Part shown: positions 1-6,171 of the stretch, one piece after another
Layout of the letters: each line of letters starts with the position of its first letter
Numbering within the stretch: the first letter of the stretch is position 1
Notes under the pieces: model-generated
Seen by the model: the letters and a program-made list of their open reading frames with translations, nothing else
What the model was told of the DNA's origin: nothing
Database searches by the model: none
Position numbers and translations under genes: made by a program
Assembly (NCBI GenBank): GCA_030612345.1
Contig: JAUWOB010000060.1
Coordinates: 1 to 6,171 of the forward strand
Length of the DNA: 6,171 nt
DNA from: Dehalococcoidia bacterium
GTDB taxonomy: Bacteria > Chloroflexota > Dehalococcoidia > GIF9 > AB-539-J10
Reading direction: 5' to 3'

Positions 1-1
1 C

Positions 2-529
2 TATGCCAAAATCCCTGTGACGGCCCTGCACGAAGCCTATCCCGGGCATCATCTCCAGCTTGTCTATGCGAACACGGTCGGCTCGTTGCCCCGGAAACTC
101 GGCAGCTTCATCTCCACTCTGTTCATCGAAGGCTGGGCCTTCTACTGCGAGGAGTTGATGGAACAGCTCGGCTATATCGACAAGCCCATGCAGCGGATGG
201 GGAGGCTGGCCGATCAACTCTGGCGGGCGGCTCGCATCATCCTGGACGTGTCTCTGCACACCGGGAAGATGACTGTGGAGGAGGCGATCGACTTCCTGGT
301 GCAGAGGGCAGGCCTGGAGAGGAGCAACGCTCAAGCCGAGGTGCGGCGCTACAGCATGAGCCCGACCCAGCCCATGAGCTATCTTATCGGTAAGCTGGAG
401 ATCATCAAGCTAATCGATGAATATAGGAAGAGGCATCCTCAGGCGTCGTTAAGGGAGGTCCATGATGCCGTACTCTCCTGTGGCTCTCTGCCGCCCCGCT
501 TGATGCGCGAACGGCTCTTCACGCCCTGA
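2..529 (+). CDS. DUF885 family protein (predicted zinc metallopeptidase-like), C-terminal part, 5' end outside window
   Basis: The reading frame is already open at base 2 and runs to a TGA at 527-529, giving 175 visible residues. An in-frame GTG at base 17 is an internal valine, not a start, because conserved sequence lies on both sides of it. The fragment opens with HEAYPGHHLQ, the HExxxGHH motif typical of DUF885 proteins, which are thought to be metal-dependent peptidases with a helical fold like the M3/M32 group. About 30 residues later comes EGWAFYCEELM, the second conserved block of the family, which probably supplies the glutamate metal ligand. The tail (MSYLIGKLEIIKL followed by a helical region) also fits the family C-terminus. 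Family members are usually about 550-600 residues, so some two thirds lie upstream. Substrate is unknown; peptide or amide hydrolysis is inferred from the motif only. The gene does not appear to share a transcript with trpB2, which has its own promoter. Confidence 0.85.
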   Translation, partial: YAKIPVTALHEAYPGHHLQLVYANTVGSLPRKLGSFISTLFIEGWAFYCEELMEQLGYIDKPMQRMGRLADQLWRAARIILDVSLHTGKMTVEEAIDFLVQRAGLERSNAQAEVRRYSMSPTQPMSYLIGKLEIIKLIDEYRKRHPQASLREVHDAVLSCGSLPPRLMRERLFTP

Positions 530-589
530 CCAAACCCCAGATTGACGAGGATGTCCTGAGTTTCGACAGCTTGAATGGCCGTCACGCTA

Positions 590-618
590 TTGACAAAGTA
601 GAGGACAGGGTTTATATT
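590..618 (+). promoter_or_regulatory. Sigma-70-type promoter for the T-box/trpB2 transcript
   Basis: A perfect -35 box, TTGACA, lies at 590-595 and a near-perfect -10 box, TATATT, at 613-618, separated by exactly 17 bases. The predicted transcription start is a purine near 625. The T-box stem I begins about 17 bases later, which is the expected geometry for a T-box leader. No other promoter-like pair in the 530-640 gap is as good. Strong constitutive initiation with control left to the downstream riboswitch is the usual T-box arrangement. Confidence 0.85.
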
Positions 619-639
619 TTGGTGAATTGAATATGGGCA

Positions 640-903
640 AAGGCTGAGAACAGGACTAGTACAGCTTAAGGCGGAATTCAGAGAGTCGGGGAAGGTGTGA
701 GCCGATATTTGCGCAAGGCTGGAATGGACCTGGGAGCCGCAAACCGAAAGGTTAGCACCTAGTAGGCTTTGCCGCAGGGACAGCGTGATCATAGTCCAGG
801 GTATCGCCCGATGGGGCCGTACCTGAGAAGAGATGGCCGAAAGGCCGAAAGAGGGTGGCACCGCGAAGGTTAGAACCTCTCGCCCCTTGGCGAGAGGTTT
901 TTT
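640..903 (+). promoter_or_regulatory. T-box riboswitch, tryptophan-specific (tRNA-Trp sensing leader)
   Basis: The hallmark T-box sequence AGGGTGGCACCGCG is present exactly at 852-865 and is followed by a terminator. Stem I can be folded by eye. GGCT 642-645 pairs with AGCC 735-738 around a kink-turn-like GA-rich bulge. CAGG 651-654 pairs with CCTG 729-732, and CAGC 662-665 with GCTG 718-721. The internal loop between the last two helices has AGTA (658-661) on the 5' side and GAA (722-724) on the 3' side, the known S-turn. The next three bases are the specifier codon TGG (725-727), followed by the usual A. AGAGAG 680-685 and GGTG 694-697 fit the distal stem I elements. A stem II-like hairpin (758-778), a stem near 797-825 and stem III (GGCC-GAAA-GGCC, 835-846) follow. 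The antiterminator bulge TGGC (856-859) would pair with a tRNA 3' end GCCA; bacterial tRNA-Trp has discriminator G. Uncharged tRNA-Trp should therefore permit read-through into trpB2. Confidence 0.95.
874..903 (+). terminator. T-box rho-independent terminator
   Basis: AACCTCTCGCC (874-884) pairs perfectly with GGCGAGAGGTT (889-899) across a CCTT loop, giving an 11-bp stem. The T run 898-903 follows. Bases CCTCT (876-880) can instead pair with AGAGG (850-854) just before the T-box bulge, which is the competing antiterminator. The two structures are mutually exclusive, so this hairpin is the regulated switch and not a gene-end terminator. Confidence 0.93.
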
Positions 904-1047
904 ATTGCGGGCAACGGGTATGGGTCAGAAAGAAGACGTGTGACCCTTGGTTCAATGTCTGGGAGGTACTTCATAGTCAAGGAGGTCGATATGTAGCACA
1001 AGCTGGTTTTCAGATGTTAGCTGAGCAAGAAACCGAAAGGAGGAGAA
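904..1047 (+). other. Untranslated leader between the T-box terminator and trpB2
   Basis: This 144-base stretch contains no convincing gene. It has a small stem-loop, GGGTCA (922-927) with TGACCC (941-946) over a 13-base loop. It also has a strong Shine-Dalgarno-like AGGAGG at 980-985, five bases before an ATG (991-993) immediately followed by TAG. The same stop closes a 13-codon frame beginning at an ATG at 955, which has no Shine-Dalgarno and no tryptophan codon, so it does not look like a classical attenuator peptide. The true ribosome-binding site of trpB2, AAAGGAGGAG, lies at 1036-1045 just before the ATG at 1048. Confidence 0.5.
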
Positions 1048-2400
1048 ATGGAAACAAAGGTTGTACTGACAGAAAAGGAGATGCCCACCCACTGGTACAA
1101 TATTCAGGCAGATTTGCCTCAGCCCCTGCCGCCGCTGCGGCATCCGGTAACAAAGGAACCCACGCGGCTACCGCCTCCGCTATTTGCCGAGGCCCTGAAT
1201 GAACAGGAGTTTAGCAAAGAAAGGTGGATTGAGATCCCCGAGGAATTGCAGACCATTTACCGCACCTGGAGACCTACTGCGCTACATCGGGCCTATCGAC
1301 TGGAGAAGGCTCTCGATACCCCGGCCAGAATCTTCTTCAAATATGAAGGGACGAGCCAGGCGGGCAGCCATAAGCCCAACACCGCTGTTGCCCAGGCCTA
1401 CTACAACAAAAAGGAAGGTGCGAAGCGGCTCGCTACCGAGACTGGGGCCGGACAATGGGGCAGCGCTCTGGCTATGAGCTGTATCTTCTTCGGTCTTGAG
1501 TGCAAGGTCTACATGGTCAAGGCCAGCTATTACCAGAAGCCCTATCGCCGTGTCTTGATGGAGACCTGGGGGGCAAAGGGGGTGCCCAGCCCCAGCGAGG
1601 AGACTGAGATAGGGAGAAAGATTCTCAAAGATGACCCTGATTGCACGGGGAGTCTGGGCATTGCCATTAGCGAGGCAATCGAGGATGCCTTTCATCGCGA
1701 TGATACCAGATATTCTCTGGGCAGCGTCTTGAACCACGTTTTGCTGCACCAGACGGTTATCGGACTGGAAATCAGGAAACAGCTGGAGAAGCTCGATGTC
1801 TATCCCGATATAATCGTGGGTTGTATCGGTGGCGGCTCGAATTTCGCCGGCGCCTTCCTCCCCTTTGTGAAGGACAAGATCGAAGGGAAGAAGCCAGGTC
1901 TGCGTATCATCTGTGTCGAACCTGAGGCCTGCCCGACAGTGACCAAGGGTCTTTACGCCTGGGACTACGGCGATGTGGCAGGCATGGCGCCAATTGCCCT
2001 GATGTACACGCTGGGACATAGCTTTGTGCCGCCTCCACTACATGCAGGAGGATTGAGGTATCACGGCATGGCCCCTATTATCTGCCACCTTCATAAGCTG
2101 GGCTTCGTGGAGGCGCGCGCCGAGTATCAAATCCCCGTTTTTGATGCAGCTGTGAAATTCGCCCGCAGCGAGGGGATCATAGCGGCCCCGGAGGCTGCGC
2201 ATGCCATCAAGGCGGTCATTGATGAAGCTCTGAAGTGCAGGGAATCAGGAGAGAAGAAGAACATCCTCCTGGCTCTGAGCGGCCATGGACACTTCGATTT
2301 GGCAGCCTATGATGAATACCTGTCAGGCCGGCTTCAGGATTACGAGTATCCCAGGGAGATGGTAGAAAAGGCGTTAGCAGATTTGCCAAAGATAGAGTGA
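1048..2400 (+). CDS. trpB2: TrpB2-type tryptophan synthase beta-like protein (PLP enzyme)
   Basis: A 450-residue PLP enzyme expected to condense indole with L-serine to give L-tryptophan in the cytosol. [11 protein letters not shown] (101-111) holds the PLP-binding lysine K109. ETGAGQWG (131-138) carries the catalytic glutamate E131. GGGSN (261-265) is the phosphate-binding loop, and SGHGHFD (411-417) replaces the LSGRGDKD segment of classical TrpB and contacts the PLP pyridine ring. The N-terminal extension, the RPTALHRA segment near 75-82, the [13 protein letters not shown] block (331-343) and a length of 450 rather than about 400 place it in TrpB2 (COG1350), whose members generally do not form the classical TrpA complex. 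The ATG is well placed behind AAAGGAGGAG. No trpA or other trp gene follows; the next gene is convergent. The upstream tryptophan T-box supports the functional call. A serine deaminase-like side activity is possible, as proposed for some TrpB2 proteins. Confidence 0.93.
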   Translation: METKVVLTEKEMPTHWYNIQADLPQPLPPLRHPVTKEPTRLPPPLFAEALNEQEFSKERWIEIPEELQTIYRTWRPTALHRAYRLEKALDTPARIFFKYEGTSQAGSHKPNTAVAQAYYNKKEGAKRLATETGAGQWGSALAMSCIFFGLECKVYMVKASYYQKPYRRVLMETWGAKGVPSPSEETEIGRKILKDDPDCTGSLGIAISEAIEDAFHRDDTRYSLGSVLNHVLLHQTVIGLEIRKQLEKLDVYPDIIVGCIGGGSNFAGAFLPFVKDKIEGKKPGLRIICVEPEACPTVTKGLYAWDYGDVAGMAPIALMYTLGHSFVPPPLHAGGLRYHGMAPIICHLHKLGFVEARAEYQIPVFDAAVKFARSEGIIAAPEAAHAIKAVIDEALKCRESGEKKNILLALSGHGHFDLAAYDEYLSGRLQDYEYPREMVEKALADLPKIE

Positions 2401-2408
2401 GAAGGTTA

Positions 2409-2442
2409 CGGCGCCGCGGCAGAAGGGATTGCCGCGGCGCCG
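2409..2442. terminator. GC-rich hairpin between convergent genes (possible bidirectional terminator, no U-tract)
   Basis: CGGCGCCGCGGCA (2409-2421) and TGCCGCGGCGCCG (2430-2442) form a perfect 13-bp stem with an 8-base loop, nine bases after the trpB2 stop. It lies between trpB2 (+) and the MBL gene (-), where a shared terminator is expected. There is no T run on either strand, so it is not a canonical rho-independent terminator. It may stabilise the mRNA 3' end, act with a factor, or be a small interspersed repeat. Confidence 0.5.
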
Positions 2443-2494
2443 GCATAAATGCTCGGTGGTACAGGAAGACAGGGTGGTGAGGCCTGGTTCAAGA

Positions 2495-3271
2495 CTACAG
2501 GGTGATTCTCATGTCTTCATAGCCCAGGCCTATGTCGGCCTGCAGTTCCTCGGCTACCTGGGCGATTTCCCTCTTGATCTCCTGTTCATAGGGATTCCCG
2601 ATATGGACAACGATGACGCGAGGCAAATACCCTTTGAGCTGGCGAAATCGCCCGAGTTCCTCCTGTAAGAGCCCGGGGCAAAGGTGACCGAATTGCGCGA
2701 AGCGCTCTCGATATCTGTTGGGACCGGCAACTTCAGCGATGAGCAACCGAGGGCAAATGTGTGGCCACTGCTCCGCTATTCCAGTGGTGGTATCACCGGT
2801 GAAGAACACGCTTCGACCATTCGAAGAGGTGACCTGATATCCGACCGCAGGTACCGAATGTTCTGCCGGCACTGCCAGGACCTCATGACCGGCAACGGTT
2901 ATTCGCCTGTAAGGCTCAATAGCCTCAAGCATGAGAGTCGGCTTCTCCATGCTGGGATATTCCAGGAAGTTGACATATATCCTGCCATCAAGAAGGCAGG
3001 GAGTAACCATGTCCAGTGTGTAGCGCAGTGCGTAGACTGCCAGCTGTCCTTGCCAGTAGTAAGCAGCATTAGCAGCCAGAGTGACCAGATCCCGAGTATG
3101 GTCGTAGTGGTGATGGGTAAGCAAAAGAGCTTCTATCTTCTTCTGTTCAGAGGGGGAAAGAGCTGAGGTAATGCCACCGGCATCTATGGCTAGAACACCA
3201 TCGATCAACAGGGAAGTTAAGCGTGCTCCTTTTGTCTCGAGCTGATGAGCTCCCAGGATTCGGATTTCCAC
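2495..3271 (-). CDS. Metallo-beta-lactamase-fold hydrolase, resembling class II cyclic-nucleotide phosphodiesterase-like proteins
   Basis: With the start used here it is 258 residues. THHHYDH provides the HxHxDH zinc motif (53-58). Further ligands follow in the right order: H138 (PAEHSVP), D160 (FTGDT), H196 (FGHLCP) and H223 (VVHIGNP). This complete set argues for an active dinuclear metal hydrolase. The opening strand EIRILGAH, the SLLIDGVLAIDAG block and the FLEYPSMEKP segment recall MBL proteins near the class II cAMP phosphodiesterases, but the real substrate cannot be told. No signal peptide is seen, so it is probably cytosolic. I chose the GTG at 3271, one base after the padR stop, because family homology begins there. 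The frame stays open to a GTG at 3304, which would overlap padR by 32 bases and add 11 unconserved-looking residues. Neither start has a good Shine-Dalgarno, which suggests translational coupling to padR. It is the second gene of a padR-led operon. Confidence 0.85.
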   Translation of the reverse strand: MEIRILGAHQLETKGARLTSLLIDGVLAIDAGGITSALSPSEQKKIEALLLTHHHYDHTRDLVTLAANAAYYWQGQLAVYALRYTLDMVTPCLLDGRIYVNFLEYPSMEKPTLMLEAIEPYRRITVAGHEVLAVPAEHSVPAVGYQVTSSNGRSVFFTGDTTTGIAEQWPHICPRLLIAEVAGPNRYRERFAQFGHLCPGLLQEELGRFRQLKGYLPRVIVVHIGNPYEQEIKREIAQVAEELQADIGLGYEDMRITL

Positions 3272-3272
3272 G

Positions 3273-3605
3273 TCACCGGCTGTCAATGACTCTGTCGGTG
3301 GCACCGAGGAACTGCTGCCATTGAGCTATTTCCTGTGCCAGAATCTGCCGGCCCTTCTCGGTCAACCTGTAATATCGGCGCTGCTGCTTGGCAACTAGCT
3401 GCCACGAGCTTGATACCAGTCCTCTGCTCTCCAGGCGGCGAAGAGCCGAATAGAGAGTACTTGCCGTAAGGTCAAAATAGCCTTCGCTCCGTCGCTCCAG
3501 CTCTCTGGCGATCTCATAACCGTGCAGGGGCAATTCGCTTATGATGAAGAGCAACAAGGGCTCCACGACCCCTCGCAGCAACTGGCGAACATAGGACTGA
3601 GACAT
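3273..3605 (-). CDS. PadR family transcriptional regulator
   Basis: A 110-residue protein made of one winged-helix domain with a short C-terminal helix, the size of small (subfamily 1-like) PadR repressors. Diagnostic segments are LPLHGYEIARELERRS (25-40), the recognition-helix region TASTLYSALRRLESRGLV (47-64), and the wing RRYYRLTEKGRQILA (76-90). PadR proteins bind DNA as dimers and usually repress their own operon or a neighbour until a small ligand or stress relieves it. The ORF could start at a TTG at 3614, but that codon overlaps the -10 box, so I chose the ATG at 3605. The predicted transcript starts within a few bases of this ATG, implying a leaderless or nearly leaderless message. 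Its stop is one base before the GTG of the MBL gene, so the two are almost certainly co-transcribed. Ligand and targets are unknown; the MBL gene and itself are the likeliest. Confidence 0.92.
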   Translation of the reverse strand: MSQSYVRQLLRGVVEPLLLFIISELPLHGYEIARELERRSEGYFDLTASTLYSALRRLESRGLVSSSWQLVAKQQRRYYRLTEKGRQILAQEIAQWQQFLGATDRVIDSR

Positions 3606-3613
3606 GTTTCTCA
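3598..3613. promoter_or_regulatory. Candidate PadR operator: inverted repeat over the padR start
   Basis: TGAGA (3598-3602) and TCTCA (3609-3613) form a perfect 5-bp inverted repeat around CATGTT. It abuts the -10 box and covers the predicted transcription start and the padR ATG. PadR regulators commonly bind palindromes containing ATGT and ACAT elements, and an ATGT occurs here (3604-3607). Autorepression by occlusion is an inference from this position. Confidence 0.4.
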
Positions 3614-3642
3614 ATTATACCATTTTTTGAGGATTGTATCAC
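3614..3642 (-). promoter_or_regulatory. Extended -10 promoter for padR-MBL operon
   Basis: Reading the minus strand, a perfect TATAAT lies at 3619-3614, preceded by TGG at 3622-3620, the extended -10 (TGn) motif. The -35 region is weak: GTGATA at 3642-3637 has 17-base spacing but matches the consensus poorly, as tolerated with an extended -10. The predicted start falls at about 3608-3605, essentially on the padR ATG (3605-3603). Confidence 0.7.
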
Positions 3643-3679
3643 CGTCTGCAAGAACTAGAAGACTGAGGCATAAGAGAGG

Positions 3680-5457
<1,778 letters not shown>

Positions 5458-5523
5458 CGTGAGCTGGGTCAGAAGCTTTCGGGGAGTGGTCCCCAGGTCG
5501 GTAAGGAAGCCTTCGTTCGGATG

Positions 5524-6045
5524 TCAGCTATGCAGGACGTAAGTCTCGGCTGTGCCGCATTCGCCTGCGTGGCCGCTAAGTGTCTCCGCGGCATGAGGCA
5601 GCACCGGTAGTATAACTTCGAGGCATTCGCGAACTGCCTTGGGGCTTCCTGGCAGGTTAACGATTAAGCATTTGCCGCGAGTACCCGCGACGGCACGACT
5701 GAGCATAGCCATGGGAGTTTTCTTAAGGCTCTCAGCCCTCATCGCCTCGGCGAATCCGGGCACAGTTCTATCCACCACAGAGAGGGTCGCCTCCGGAGTG
5801 ACGTCTCTGGGGGCGAGCCCTGTTCCGCCCGTCGTGAAGACCAGGTCCAAATCGTCCTCATCCGCCCACTTAGCCAGCTTCTCGGCGATAAGCCCCTGCT
5901 CATCAGGAACGATGTCGTAATTCACGATGTGAATATCCATATTGGAAAGGATTCGACGGATCAACTCGCCACTCTTGTCGTGACGCTCGCCTGCCGCTCC
6001 TTTATCGCTGACGGTCAATATGCCTGCGGAAAGCATTCCAGTCAC
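5524..6045 (-). CDS. mog: MogA/MoaB family molybdopterin adenylyltransferase
   Basis: A 173-residue protein for molybdenum (or tungsten) cofactor synthesis. MogA-type enzymes adenylylate molybdopterin with ATP, preparing it for metal insertion by MoeA. The MoCF-biosynthesis fold shows AGILTVSDKG (7-16), TTGGTGLAPRDVTPEAT (71-87) with the glycine-rich pterin/nucleotide loop and D81, and NLPGSPKAV (130-138). The RDVTPEAT segment matches MogA rather than the GDQAPEA-like version in E. coli MoaB, hence the symbol. Length fits single-domain MogA/MoaB proteins. The GTG at 6045 follows directly on the TAA of the upstream gene (6048-6046), and AGGAAG lies about nine bases before it; an ATG at 6036 is the alternative. 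The abutting genes imply one transcript and coupled translation. It is convergent with the malic enzyme, with 66 bases between their stops. Catalytic residues look intact. Confidence 0.92.
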   Translation of the reverse strand: MTGMLSAGILTVSDKGAAGERHDKSGELIRRILSNMDIHIVNYDIVPDEQGLIAEKLAKWADEDDLDLVFTTGGTGLAPRDVTPEATLSVVDRTVPGFAEAMRAESLKKTPMAMLSRAVAGTRGKCLIVNLPGSPKAVRECLEVILPVLPHAAETLSGHAGECGTAETYVLHS

Positions 6046-6171
6046 TTAAGCGTTCTTCCTTTCAGGGCACGAAGTCTCCGTTCCTGCGTTCAAGACGAAA
6101 TTGCTCTCTATGAAATCGGCTATCGCCGCTGTATCACTGCGCGGGAACTGAACTACAGGAGCGTTCAGTGG
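6046..6171 (-). CDS. C-terminal 41 residues of an upstream cofactor-cluster gene, possibly MobB-like
   Basis: Reading the minus strand from the window edge, a frame stays open for 41 codons to a TAA at 6048-6046, immediately before the mog start. It begins PLNAPVVQFPRSDTAAIADF and ends in a polar tail (CPERKNA). The pattern of a short beta strand followed by AIADFIESNF resembles the end of MobB, the P-loop protein of molybdopterin-guanine dinucleotide synthesis, and the neighbouring mog gene makes a cofactor gene likely. The fragment is too short to be certain, and no catalytic motif is inside the window. No start is visible because the gene continues beyond the right edge. Confidence 0.6.
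   Translation of the reverse strand, partial: PLNAPVVQFPRSDTAAIADFIESNFVLNAGTETSCPERKNA

Noticed and set aside
439..861. 140-codon open frame on the minus strand
   Set aside because: It lies over the end of the DUF885 gene and most of the T-box RNA. Its translation shows no recognisable domain, and the base pattern is explained by conserved RNA structure.
955..996. 13-codon ORF as a classical tryptophan leader peptide
   Set aside because: It contains no tryptophan codon, has no Shine-Dalgarno before its first ATG, and control is already explained by the T-box.
855..1202. 115-codon open frame on the plus strand
   Set aside because: It would begin inside the T-box sequence, run through the terminator and overlap trpB2 in another frame. 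No ribosome-binding site or domain supports it.
1282..2019. 245-codon open frame antisense to trpB2
   Set aside because: It lies fully inside trpB2 on the other strand; trpB2 has clear family motifs, while this frame has none and no promoter or ribosome-binding site.
2429..3166. Two plus-strand open frames (79 and 160 codons) opposite the MBL gene
   Set aside because: They are antisense shadows of the MBL gene, which has the complete metal-ligand set; the plus-strand translations show no family features.
5458..5523. Possible terminator between the convergent malic enzyme and mog genes
   Set aside because: Only a 5-bp stem (GGGGA 5481-5485 with TCCCC 5490-5494) is visible, with no T run on either strand, so it is too weak to annotate.

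Overview
This is an ordinary-looking bacterial chromosomal window. It holds five complete or nearly complete protein genes, plus one gene cut at each edge (DUF885 at the left, a short C-terminus at the right). GC content is moderate and most starts have Shine-Dalgarno sequences. A T-box riboswitch points to a Gram-positive-type or Chloroflexota lineage, because T-boxes occur in Bacillota, Actinomycetota, Chloroflexota and a few other phyla. Together with a TrpB2-type tryptophan synthase and a MogA-like cofactor gene, I lean weakly to an anaerobic Chloroflexota such as Dehalococcoidia. I cannot prove this from the window.

Layout from left to right. (1) Bases 2-529 (+) are the C-terminal part of a DUF885 metallopeptidase-like protein. 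(2) Bases 530-1047 hold no gene. They carry a near-consensus sigma-70 promoter (590-618), a complete tryptophan T-box leader (about 640-903) ending in a rho-independent terminator, and a further 144-base leader. (3) Bases 1048-2400 (+) encode TrpB2, which has no trpA beside it. (4) A 13-bp GC-rich hairpin (2409-2442) sits between trpB2 and the convergent gene. (5) Bases 3605-2495 (-) hold a two-gene unit, a PadR-family repressor followed by a metallo-beta-lactamase-fold hydrolase. Its extended -10 promoter lies so close to the padR ATG that the transcript is probably leaderless. (6) Bases 3790-5457 (+), divergent from padR, encode a 555-residue malic enzyme. (7) Bases 6171-5524 (-) carry the end of a gene that may be mobB, directly abutting a mog-type molybdopterin adenylyltransferase.

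Functional reading. Uncharged tRNA-Trp should switch on trpB2 through the T-box: the specifier codon is TGG and the antiterminator bulge is TGGC, which matches a tRNA ending in GCCA. This suggests that the orphan TrpB2 supplies tryptophan, probably from indole and serine, when charged tRNA-Trp is low. The padR-MBL pair looks like a self-regulated hydrolase operon of unknown substrate. The malic enzyme links malate to pyruvate with gain of reducing power. The mog gene belongs to molybdenum/tungsten cofactor synthesis. These units look independent of one another. I see no mobile element, CRISPR array, tRNA or rRNA gene, and no clear evidence of a new multi-gene system. The best biology here is the tryptophan T-box on an orphan trpB2 and the compact padR control region.
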